Part shown: positions 1 to 11,594 of the stretch, piece by piece | Position numbering within the stretch: the stretch's first letter is position 1 | How the letters are laid out: every line of letters begins with the position of its first letter | NCBI GenBank assembly: GCA_009746045.1 | Contig: RPFO01001976.1 | Span: 1 to 30,483, forward strand | Direction: 5' to 3' | Source of the DNA: Mesostigma viride | Taxonomy: Eukaryota > Streptophyta > Mesostigmatophyceae > Mesostigmatales > Mesostigmataceae | DNA: 30,483 nucleotides | Program-made: the position numbers and the translations under genes | The notes under the pieces: generated by a model | Database searches by the model: none | What the model saw: the letters and a program-made list of their open reading frames with translations, nothing else | What the model was told of the DNA's origin: nothing

Positions 1-3000
1 TGGTAAGGGATCATACAATTGGGGAAGGGAGAGAGGGCGCCGGTGGGGTAAGGGATCATACAATGGGGAAGGGGAGAGGGGCGCGGTGGGGTAAGGGATC
101 ATACAATGGGGAAGGGGAGAGAGGCGGCGCGGTGGGTAAAGGGATCATACAATGGGGAAGGGGGAGAGGGGCGCGTGGGTAAGGGATCATACAATGGGGA
201 AGGGAGAGAGGGGCGGTGGGGTAAGGGATCATACAATGGGGAAGGGGGGAGAGGGGCGCGGTGGTAAGGGACATACAATGGGGAAGGGGAGAGAGGGCCG
301 TGTGGGGTAAGGATCATACAATGGGAAGGGGAGAGGGCGCGGGTGGGGTAAGGGATCATACAATGGGGAAGGGGAGAGGGGCGCGGTGGGGTAAGGGATC
401 ATACAATGGGGAAGGGGGGAGAGGGCGCGGTGGGGTAAGGGATCATACAATGGGGAAGGGGAGAGGGGCGCGGTGGGTAAGGGATCATACAATGGGGAAG
501 GGGAGAGGGCGCGGTGGGTAAGGGATCATACAATGGGGAAGGGGAGAGAGGGCGCGGTGGGGTAAGGGATCATACAATGGGGAAGGGAGGAGGGCGCGCG
601 GGGGTAAGGGATCATACAATGGGGAAGGGGAGAGGGGCGCGGTGGGGTAAGGGATCATACAATGGGGAAGGGGAGAGAGGGGCGCGGTGGGGTAAGGGAT
701 CATACAATGGGGAAGGGGAGAGGGGCGCGGTGGGGTAAGGGATCATACAATGGGAAGGGGAGAGAGGGCGCGGTGGGGTAAGGGATCATACAATGGGGAA
801 GGGGAGAGGGGCGCGGTGGGGTAAGGGATCAACAATGGGGAAGGGGAGAGGGGCGCGGTGGGTAAGGGATCATACAATGGGGAAGGGGAGAGGGGCGCGG
901 TGGGGTAAGGGATCATACAATGGGGAAGGGAGAGAGGGGCGCGGTGGGGTAAGGGATCATACAATGGGGAAGGGGGGAGAGGGGCGCGGTGGGGTAAGGA
1001 TCATACAATGGGAAGGGAGAGGGGCGCGGTGGGTAAGGGATCATACAATGGGAAGGGGGAGAGGGGCGCGGTGGGTAAGGGATCATACAATGGGGAAGGG
1101 AGAGAGGCGGGTGGGTAAGGGATCATACAATGGGGAAGGGGAGAGGGGCGCGGTGGGTAAGGGATCATACAATGGGGAAGGGGAGAGAGGGCGCGTGTGG
1201 GGTAAGGGATCATACAATGGGAAGGGGAGAGGGGCCGGTGGTAAGGGATCATACAATGGGAAGGGGAGAGGGGCGGTGGGGTAAGGGATCATACAATGGG
1301 GAAGGGAGAGGGGCGCGGTGGGGTAAGGGATCATACAATGGGGAAGGGGGGAGAGGGCGCGTGGGGTAAGGGATCATACAATGGGGAAGGGGAGAGGGGC
1401 GCGTGGGGTAAGGGATCATACAATGGGGAAGGGGGAGAGGGGCGCGGTGGGGTAAGGGATCATTACAATGGGAAGGGGAGAGGGGCGCGGTGGTAAGGGA
1501 TCATACAATGGGGAAGGGGGAGAGGGGCGCGGGGGGTAAGGGATCATACAATGGGAAGGGGAGAGGGGCGCGGTGGGGTAAGGGATCATACAATGGGGAA
1601 GGGGAGAGGGCGCGGTGGGTAAGGGATCATACAATGGGGAAGGGGGAGAGGGGCGCGGTGGGGTAAGGGATCATACAATGGGGAAGGGGGAGAGGGCGCG
1701 GTGGGGTAAGGGATCATACAATGGGGAAGGGGAGAGGGGCGCGGTGGGTAAGGGATCATACAATGGGGAAGGGGAGAGAGCGGCGCGCGGTGGGGTAAGG
1801 ATCATACAATGGGGAAGGGGAGAGGGCGCGTGGGGTAAGGGATCATACAATGGGGAAGGGGAGGGGCCGGTGGGTAAGGGATCATACAATGGGGAAGGGG
1901 GGAGAGGCGCGGTGGGGTAAGGGATCATACAATGGGGAAGGGGAGAGGGGCGCGTGGGGTAAGGGATCATACAATGGGGAAGGGGAGAGGGGCGCGGTGG
2001 GGTAAGGATCATACAATGGGGAAGGGGAGAGGGGCGCGGTGGGTAAGGGATCATACAATGGGAAGGGGAGAGGGGCGCTGGTGGGTAAGGATCATACAAT
2101 GGGGAAGGGGGAGAGGGGCGCGGGGGGTAAGGGATCATACAATGGGGAAGGGGAGAGGGGCGCGGTGGGGTAAGGGATCATACAATGGGGAAGGGGAGAG
2201 GGGCGCGTGGGGTAAGGGATCATACAATGGGGAAGGGAGAGAGGGCGCGCGGTGGGTAAGGGATCATACAATGGGGAAGGGGAGAGGGGCGCGGTGGGGT
2301 AAGGATCATACAATGGGGAAGGGGAGAGGGGCGCGGTGGGGTAAGGGATCATACAATGGGGAAGGGGAGAGGGGGCGCGGTGGGGTAAGGGATCATACAA
2401 TGGGGAAGGGGGAGAGGGCGCGGTGGGGTAAGGGATCATACAATGGGGAAGGGGAGAGGGGCGCGGTGGGGTAAGGGATCATACAATGGGGAAGGGGGAG
2501 AGGCGCGGTGGGGTAAGGGATCATACAATGGGAAGGGGAGAGAGGGCGCGGTGGGGTAAGGGATCATACAATGGGGAAGGGGAGAGAGGGGCGCGGTGGG
2601 TAAGGGATCATACAATGGGGAAGGGGAGGGGCGCGGTGGGGTAAGGGATCATACAATGGGGAAGGGGAGAGAGGGGCGCGGTGGGGTAAGGGATCATACA
2701 ATGGGGAAGGGGGAGAGGGGCGCGGTGGGGTAAGGGATCATACAATGGGGAAGGGAGAGAGGGGCGCGGTGGGGTAAGGGATCATACAATGGGGAAGGGG
2801 AGAGAGGGCGCGGTGGGGTAAGGGATCATACAATGGGGAAGGGGGAGAGGGGCGCGGTGGGGTAAGGGATCATACAATGGGGAAGGGGAGAGGGGCGCGG
2901 TGGGGTAAGGGATCATACAATGGGGAAGGGGGAGAGGGGCGCGGTGGGGTAAGGGATCATACAATGGGGAAGGGGAGAGGGCGCGGTGGGGTAAGGGATC

Positions 3001-6000
3001 ATACAATGGGGAAGGGGGAGGGGCGCGGTGGGGTAAGGGATCATACAATGGGGAAGGGGAGAGGGGCGGTGGGGTAAGGGATCATACAATGGGGAAGGGG
3101 GAGAGGGCGCGGTGGGGTAAGGGATCATACAATGGGGAAGGGGAGAGGGGCGCGGTGGGGTAAGGGATCATACAATGGGGAAGGGGAGAGGGCGCGGTGG
3201 GGTAAGGGATCATACAATGGGGAAGGGGGAGAGGGGCGCGGTGGGGTAAGGGATCATACAATGGGGAAGGGGAGAGAGGGGCGCGGTGGGGTAAGGGATC
3301 ATACAATGGGGAAGGGGGAGAGGGCGCGGTGGGGTAAGGGATCATACAATGGGAAGGGGAGAGGGCGCGGTGGGGTAAGGGATCATACAATGGGGAAGGG
3401 AGAGGGGCGCGGTGGGGTAAGGGATCATACAATGGGGAAGGGGGAGAGGGGCGCGGTGGGGTAAGGGATCATACAATGGGGAAGGGAGAGAGGGCGCGTG
3501 GGGTAAGGGATCATACAATGGGGAAGGGGGAGAGGGGCGCGGTGGGGTAAGGGATCATACAATGGGGAAGGGGAGAGAGGGGCGCGGTGGGGTAAGGGAT
3601 CATACAATGGGGAAGGGAGAGGGGCGCGGTGGGGTAAGGGATCATACAATGGGGAAGGGGAGAGAGGGCGCGGTGGGGTAAGGGATCATACAATGGGGAA
3701 GGGGAGAGGGGCGCGGTGGGGTAAGGGATCATACAATGGGGAAGGGGAGAGGGCGCGGTGGGGTAAGGGATCATACAATGGGGAAGGGAGAGAGGGGCGC
3801 GGTGGGGTAAGGGATCATACAATGGGGAAGGGGGAGAGGGCGCGGTGGGGTAAGGGATCATACAATGGGGAAGGGGAGAGAGGGGCGCGGTGGGGTAAGG
3901 GATCATACAATGGGGAAGGGGAGAGGGGCGCGGTGGGGTAAGGGATCATACAATGGGGAAGGGGAGAGGGGCGGTGGGGTAAGGGATCATACAATGGGGA
4001 AGGGGGGAGAGGGGCGCGGTGGGGTAAGGGATCATACAATGGGGAAGGGGAGAGAGGGCGCGGTGGGGTAAGGGATCATACAATGGGGAAGGGGAGAGAG
4101 GGCGCGGTGGGGTAAGGGATCATACAATGGGGAAGGGGAGAGGGCGCGTGGGGTAAGGGATCATACAATGGGGAAGGGGAGAGGGCGCGGTGGGGTAAGG
4201 GATCATACAATGGGGAAGGGGAGAGAGGGCGCGGTGGGGTAAGGGATCATACAATGGGGAAGGGGGAGAGGGCGCGGTGGGGTAAGGGATCATACAATGG
4301 GGAAGGGGAGAGAGGGGCGCGGTGGGGTAAGGGATCATACAATGGGGAAGGGGGGAGAGGGCGGGTGGGTAAGGGATCATACAATGGGGAAGGGGGAGAG
4401 GGGGCGGTGGGGTAAGGGATCATACAATGGGGAAGGGGGAGAGGGGCGCGGTGGGGTAAGGGATCATACAATGGGGAAGGGGAGAGGGGCGCGGTGGGTA
4501 AGGGATCATACAATGGGGAAGGGGGAGAGGGGCGCGGTGGGGTAAGGGATCATACAATGGGGAAGGGGAGAGGGGCGCGGTGGGGTAAGGGATCATACAA
4601 TGGGGAAGGGGAGAGGGGCGCGGTGGGGTAAGGGATCATACAATGGGGAAGGGGGAGAGGGGCGCGGTGGGGTAAGGGATCATACAATGGGGAAGGGAGA
4701 GAGGGGCGCGGTGGGGTAAGGGATCATACAATGGGGAAGGGGAGAGGGGCGCGGTGGGGTAAGGGATCATACAATGGGGAAGGGGAGAGGGGCGCGGTGG
4801 GGTAAGGGATCATACAATGGGGAAGGGGGAGAGGGGCGCGGTGGGGTAAGGGATCATACAATGGGGAAGGGGAGAGGGGCGCGGTGGGGTAAGGGATCAT
4901 ACAATGGGGAAGGGGAGAGGGGCGCGGTGGGGTAAGGGATCATACAATGGGGAAGGGGAGAGGGGCGCGGTGGGGTAAGGGATCATACAATGGGGAAGGG
5001 GAGAGGGGCGCGGTGGGGTAAGGGATCATACAATGGGGAAGGGGAGAGGGGCGCGGTGGGGTAAGGGATCATACAATGGGGAAGGGGGAGAGGGGCGCGG
5101 TGGGGTAAGGGATCATACAATGGGGAAGGGGGAGAGGGGCGCGGTGGGGTAAGGGATCATACAATGGGGAAGGGGAGAGGGGCGCGGTGGGGTAAGGGAT
5201 CATACAATGGGGAAGGGGAGAGGGGCGCGGTGGGGTAAGGGATCATACAATGGGGAAGGGGAGAGGGCGCGGTGGGGTAAGGGATCATACAATGGGGAAG
5301 GGGGAGAGGGGCGCGGTGGGGTAAGGGATCATACAATGGGGAAGGGGGAGAGGGGCGCGGTGGGGTAAGGGATCATACAATGGGGAAGGGGAGAGGGGCG
5401 CGGTGGGGTAAGGGATCATACAATGGGGAAGGGGAGAGGGGCGCGGTGGGGTAAGGGATCATACAATGGGGAAGGGGAGAGGGGCGCGGTGGGGTAAGGG
5501 ATCATACAATGGGGAAGGGGAGAGGGGCGCGGTGGGGTAAGGGATCATACAATGGGGAAGGGGAGAGGGGCGCGGTGGGGTAAGGGATCATACAATGGGG
5601 AAGGGGGAGAGGGGCGCGGTGGGGTAAGGGATCATACAATGGGGAAGGGGAGAGGGGCGCGGTGGGGTAAGGGATCATACAATGGGGAAGGGGAGAGGGG
5701 CGCGGTGGGGTAAGGGATCATACAATGGGGAAGGGGGAGAGGGGCGCGGTGGGGTAAGGGATCATACAATGGGGAAGGGGAGAGGGGCGCGGTGGGGTAA
5801 GGGATCATACAATGGGGAAGGGGAGAGAGGGCGCGGTGGGGTAAGGGATCATACAATGGGGAAGGGGGGAGAGGGGCGCGGTGGGGTAAGGGATCATACA
5901 ATGGGGAAGGGGAGAGGGGCGCGGTGGGGTAAGGGATCATACAATGGGGAAGGGGGAGAGGGCGCGGTGGGGTAAGGGATCATACAATGGGGAAGGGGAG

Positions 6001-9000
6001 AGGGGCGCGGTGGGGTAAGGGATCATACAATGGGGAAGGGGAGAGAGGGGCGCGGTGGGTAAGGGATCATACAATGGGGAAGGGGAGAGGGGCGCGGTGG
6101 GGTAAGGGATCATACAATGGGGAAGGGGAGAGGGGCGCGGTGGGGTAAGGGATCATACAATGGGGAAGGGGGAGAGGGGCGCGGTGGGGTAAGGGATCAT
6201 ACAATGGGGAAGGGGAGAGAGGGGCGCGGTGGGGTAAGGGATCATACAATGGGGAAGGGGAGAGGGGCGCGGTGGGGTAAGGGATCATACAATGGGGAAG
6301 GGGAGAGGGGCGCGGTGGGGTAAGGGATCATACAATGGGGAAGGGGAGAGGGGCGCGGTGGGGTAAGGGATCATACAATGGGGAAGGGGGAGAGGGGCGC
6401 GGTGGGGTAAGGGATCATACAATGGGGAAGGGGAGAGAGGGGCGCGGTGGGGTAAGGGATCATACAATGGGGAAGGGGAGAGGGGCGCGGTGGGGTAAGG
6501 GATCATACAATGGGGAAGGGGAGAGGGGCGCGGTGGGGTAAGGGATCATACAATGGGGAAGGGGGAGAGGGCGCGGTGGGGTAAGGGATCATACAATGGG
6601 GAAGGGGAGAGAGGGCGCGGTGGGGTAAGGGATCATACAATGGGGAAGGGGGAGAGGGGCGCGGTGGGGTAAGGGATCATACAATGGGGAAGGGGAGAGA
6701 GGGCGCGGTGGGGTAAGGGATCATACAATGGGGAAGGGGAGAGAGGGCGCGGTGGGGTAAGGGATCATACAATGGGGAAGGGGGAGAGGGGCGCGGTGGG
6801 GTAAGGGATCATACAATGGGGAAGGGGAGAGGGGCGCGGTGGGTAAGGGATCATACAATGGGGAAGGGGGAGAGGGGCGGTGGGGTAAGGGATCATACAA
6901 TGGGGAAGGGGAGAGGGGCGCGGTGGGGTAAGGGATCATACAATGGGGAAGGGGAGAGAGGGGCGCGGTGGGGTAAGGGATCATACAATGGGGAAGGGGA
7001 GAGGGGCGCGGTGGGGTAAGGGATCATACAATGGGGAAGGGGGAGAGGGGCGCGGTGGGGTAAGGGATCATACAATGGGGAAGGGGAGAGGGGGCGGTGG
7101 GGTAAGGGATCATACAATGGGGAAGGGGGAGAGGGGCGCGGTGGGGTAAGGGATCATACAATGGGGAAGGGGGAGAGGGGCGGTGGGGTAAGGGATCATA
7201 CAATGGGGAAGGGGAGAGGGGGCGCGGTGGGGTAAGGGATCATACAATGGGGAAGGGGAGAGAGGGGCGCGGTGGGGTAAGGGATCATACAATGGGGAAG
7301 GGGAGAGAGGGGCGCGGTGGGGTAAGGGATCATACAATGGGGAAGGGGGAGAGGGGCGCGGTGGGGTAAGGGATCATACAATGGGGAAGGGGAGAGGGGC
7401 GCGGTGGGGTAAGGGATCATACAATGGGGAAGGGGAGAGGGGCGCGGTGGGGTAAGGGATCATACAATGGGGAAGGGGGAGAGGGGCGCGGTGGGGTAAG
7501 GGATCATACAATGGGGAAGGGGGGAGAGGGGCGCGGTGGGGTAAGGGATCATACAATGGGGAAGGGGAGAGGGGCGCGGTGGGGTAAGGGATCATACAAT
7601 GGGGAAGGGGGGAGGGGGCGGTGGGGTAAGGGATCATACAATGGGGAAGGGGGAGAGGGGCGCGGTGGGGTAAGGGATCATACAATGGGGAAGGGGAGAG
7701 GGGCGCGGTGGGGTAAGGGATCATACAATGGGGAAGGGGGAGAGGGGCGCGGTGGGGTAAGGGATCATACAATGGGGAAGGGGAGAGAGGGGCGGTGGGG
7801 TAAGGGATCATACAATGGGGAAGGGGGAGAGGGGCGCGGTGGGGTAAGGGATCATACAATGGGGAAGGGGGAGAGGGGCGCGGTGGGGTAAGGGATCATA
7901 CAATGGGGAAGGGGAGAGGGGCGCGGTGGGGTAAGGGATCATACAATGGGGAAGGGGGAGAGGGGCGCGGTGGGGTAAGGGATCATACAATGGGGAAGGG
8001 GGAGAGGGGCGGTGGGGTAAGGGATCACACAATGGGGAAGGGGGAGAGGGGCGCGGTGGGGTAAGGGATCATACAATGGGGAAGGGGGGAGAGGGGCGCG
8101 GTGGGGTAAGGGATCATACAATGGGGAAGGGGAGAGAGGGGCGCGGTGGGGTAAGGGATCATACAATGGGGAAGGGGGAGAGGGGCGCGGTGGGGTAAGG
8201 GATCATACAATGGGGAAGGGGAGAGAGGGGCGCGGTGGGGTAAGGGATCATACAATGGGGAAGGGGAGAGGGGCGCGGTGGGGTAAGGGATCATACAATG
8301 GGGAAGGGGGAGAGGGGCGCGGTGGGGTAAGGGATCATACAATGGGGAAGGGGAGAGAGGGGCGCGGTGGGGTAAGGGATCATACAATGGGGAAGGGGAG
8401 AGGGGGCGTGGGGTAAGGGATCATACAATGGGGAAGGGGAGAGAGGGGCGCGGTGGGGTAAGGGATCATACAATGGGGAAGGGGGAGAGGGGCGCGGTGG
8501 GGTAAGGGATCATACAATGGGGAAGGGGGAGAGGGGCGCGGTGGGGTAAGGGATCATACAATGGGGAAGGGGAGAGAGGGGCGCGGTGGGGTAAGGGATC
8601 ATACAATGGGGAAGGGGAGAGGGGCGCGGTGGGGTAAGGGATCATACAATGGGGAAGGGGAGAGGGCGCGGTGGGGTAAGGGATCATACAATGGGGAAGG
8701 GGAGAGGGGCGCGGTGGGGTAAGGGATCATACAATGGGGAAGGGGAGAGGGGCGCGGTGGGTAAGGGATCATACAATGGGGAAGGGGGAGAGGGGCGCGG
8801 TGGGGTAAGGGATCATACAATGGGGAAGGGGAGAGGGGCGCGGTGGGGTAAGGGATCATACAATGGGGAAGGGGGAGAGGGCGCGGTGGGGTAAGGGATC
8901 ATACAATGGGGAAGGGGAGAGGGGCGCGGTGGGGTAAGGGATCATACAATGGGGAAGGGGGAGAGGGGCGCGGTGGGGTAAGGGATCATACAATGGGGAA

Positions 9001-11119
9001 GGGGAGAGAGGGCGCGGTGGGGTAAGGGATCATACAATGGGGAAGGGGAGAGAGGGCGCGGTGGGGTAAGGGATCATACAATGGGGAAGGGGGAGGGGCG
9101 CGGTGGGGTAAGGGATCATACAATGGGGAAGGGGGGAGAGGGCGCGGTGGGGTAAGGGATCATACAATGGGGAAGGGGAGAGAGGGGCGCGGTGGGGTAA
9201 GGGATCATACAATGGGGAAGGGGAGAGAGGGGCGGTGGGGTAAGGGATCATACAATGGGGAAGGGGGAGAGGGCGCGGTGGGGTAAGGGATCATACAATG
9301 GGGAAGGGGAGAGAGGGGCGGTGGGGTAAGGGATCATACAATGGGGAAGGGGAGAGGGGCGCGGTGGGGTAAGGGATCATACAATGGGGAAGGGAGAGAG
9401 GGGCGCGGTGGGGTAAGGGATCATACAATGGGGAAGGGGGAGAGGGCGCGGTGGGGTAAGGGATCATACAATGGGGAAGGGGAGAGGGGCGCGGTGGGGT
9501 AAGGGATCATACAATGGGGAAGGGGAGAGGGGCGCGGTGGGGTAAGGGATCATACAATGGGGAAGGGGAGAGGGGGCGGTGGGGTAAGGGATCATACAAT
9601 GGGGAAGGGAGAGAGGGGCGCGGTGGGGTAAGGGATCATACAATGGGGAAGGGGGAGAGGGCGCGGTGGGGTAAGGGATCATACAATGGGGAAGGGGAGA
9701 GGGGCGGTGGGGTAAGGGATCATACAATGGGGAAGGGGGAGAGGGGCGCGGTGGGGTAAGGGATCATACAATGGGGAAGGGGAGAGGGGCGCGGTGGGGT
9801 AAGGGATCATACAATGGGGAAGGGGAGAGAGGGGCGCGGTGGGGTAAGGGATCATACAATGGGGAAGGGGGAGAGGGGCGCGGTGGGGTAAGGGATCATA
9901 CAATGGGGAAGGGGGAGAGGGGCGCGGTGGGGTAAGGGATCATACAATGGGGAAGGGGGAGAGGGCGCGGTGGGGTAAGGGATCATACAATGGGGAAGGG
10001 GAGAGGGGCGCGGTGGGGTAAGGGATCATACAATGGGGAAGGGGAGAGGGGCGCGGTGGGGTAAGGGATCATACAATGGGGAAGGGGGAGAGGGGCGCGG
10101 TGGGGTAAGGGATCATACAATGGGGAAGGGGGGAGAGGGCGCGGTGGGGTAAGGGATCATACAATGGGGAAGGGGAGAGAGGGCGCGGTGGGGTAAGGGA
10201 TCATACAATGGGGAAGGGGGAGGGGCGCGGTGGGGTAAGGGATCATACAATGGGGAAGGGGGAGAGGGGCGCGGTGGGGTAAGGGATCATACAATGGGGA
10301 AGGGGGAGAGGGGCGCGGTGGGGTAAGGGATCATACAATGGGGAAGGGGGGAGAGGGCGCGGTGGGGTAAGGGAACATACAATGGGGAAGGGGAGAGAGG
10401 GGCGCGGTGGGGTAAGGATCATACAATGGGGAAGGGGGGAGGGGCGCGGTGGGGTAAGGGATCATACAATGGGGAAGGGGGGAGAGGGGCGCGGTGGGGT
10501 AAGGGATCATACAATGGGGAAGGGGGAGAGGGGCGCGGTGGGGTAAGGGATCATACAATGGGGAAGGGGAGAGGGGGCGCGGTGGGTAAGGGATCATACA
10601 ATGGGGAAGGGGAGAGAGGGCGCGGTGGGGTAAGGGATCATACAATGGGGAAGGGGGGAGAGGGGCGCGGTGGGGTAAGGGATCATACAATGGGGAAGGG
10701 GAGAGGGGGCGCGGTGGGGTAAGGGATCATACAATGGGGAAGGGGAGAGAGGGCGCGGTGGGTAAGGGATCATACAATGGGGAAGGGGGAGAGGGGCGCG
10801 GTGGGGTAAGGGATCATACAATGGGGAAGGGGGGAGAGGGGCGCGGTGGGGTAAGGGATCATACAATGGGGAAGGAGAGAGGGGCGCGGTGGGGTAAGGG
10901 ATCATACAATGGGGAAGGGGAGAGGGGGGCGCGGTGGGGTAAGGGATCATACAATGGGGAAGGGGGGAGAGGGGCGCGGTGGGGTAAGGGATCATACAAT
11001 GGGGAAGGGGAGAGGGGCGCGGGGGTAAGGGATCATACAATGGGAAGGGGGGAGAGGGGCGCGGTGGGGTAAGGGATCATACAATGGGGAAGGGGGAGAG
11101 GGGGGGGGGGGGGGCGCTG
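1..11119 (+). repeat. 43-bp G-rich tandem satellite, about 255 copies
   Basis: The whole interval is a head-to-tail array of a ~43-bp unit, for example at 4908-4950. Each unit has an almost invariant core (TAAGGGATCATACAATGGGG) followed by G-runs separated by AA, AGA and CGCGGT. Units vary from about 40 to 45 bp almost only through G-run length or one extra or missing GA. Rare substitutions occur, such as CACACAATG near 8028 and GGGAACATAC near 10372. The first 2.5 kb is the least regular. A five-unit higher-order repeat of 218 bp is visible (6117-6323 recurs at 6335-6541). The array runs off the left edge and ends on the right in a run of 15 G (11100-11114). Many open frames cross it, but they are low-complexity Gly/Arg or Pro/Ser translations on both strands and are not genes. 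By position it is probably intronic to LSM4. Confidence 0.97.
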
Positions 11120-11594
11120 GCGTCAACGCGGGCAAGGTGGGCGGGGCCTCGCCCATGTGTACATGTAAAAGGGGGGTGTTTTCCTATTCCTGTCATGCAC
11201 GCACCTACGCCACCTGTCATGCACGCACCTACGCCACCTGTCATGCACGCACCTACGCCACCTGTCATGCACGCACCTACGCCACCTGTCATGCACGTAC
11301 CTACGCCACCTGTCATGCACGCACCTACGCCACCTGTCATGCACGCACCTACGCCACCTGTCATGCACGCACCTACGCCACCTGTCATGCACGCACCTAC
11401 GCCACCTGTCATGCACGCACTCATGCCACCTCGCCGGCGTCTCCCTCATCTTGCAGCTCTGTGGCAACCCTCCGCTGCGGCCAGTGCGGGCGTTGCCTGT
11501 ACATCCACCGCAGGGCACTGCTCAACTATCCCGTGCCCTGTTCTGCCGTGGCTCTCGTGCGGCTGGTGTGTGCCCCACCCACGTGCCCGCGCAG
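11120..11594 (+). other. Unique 3' end of the satellite-bearing LSM4 intron
   Basis: Non-coding DNA between the satellite and the first visible LSM4 exon, with a 24-bp minisatellite in the middle. It ends in a pyrimidine-rich acceptor (CCCACGTGCCCGCGCAG, ending at 11594). A second AG at 11451-11456 (CATCTTGCAG) could be an alternative acceptor. I searched all frames here for the LSM4 N-terminal half (the Sm1 region before DGDRFWRM) and did not find it. The reading frame is open through much of this stretch, which in GC-rich DNA is not evidence of coding. Confidence 0.6.
11189..11426 (+). repeat. 24-bp minisatellite, 10 copies
   Basis: Ten tandem copies of a 24-bp unit containing TGTCATGCACGCACCTACGC. 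TGTCATGCAC occurs every 24 bp from 11191 to 11407. Only one substitution (GCAC to GTAC near 11296) and a diverged last unit are seen. Because 24 is a multiple of three, all frames stay open (for example HAPTPPVM repeats). The position between the satellite and an LSM4 acceptor marks it as intronic, so I do not call it coding. Confidence 0.95.

Noticed and set aside
1-11110. Dozens of open frames on both strands encoding MGKGRGARWGKG or MIPYPTAPLSP repeats
   Set aside because: They are translations of the 43-bp satellite, which lacks stops in several frames. Unit-length changes shift frame constantly and no unique domain is present.
1-11119. CRISPR array
   Set aside because: The repeats are head-to-tail without unique spacers, and the context is eukaryotic with introns.
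11077-11518. Minus-strand frame of GACMTGGV or CVHDRWRR repeats
   Set aside because: It is the reverse translation of the 24-bp minisatellite plus satellite end.
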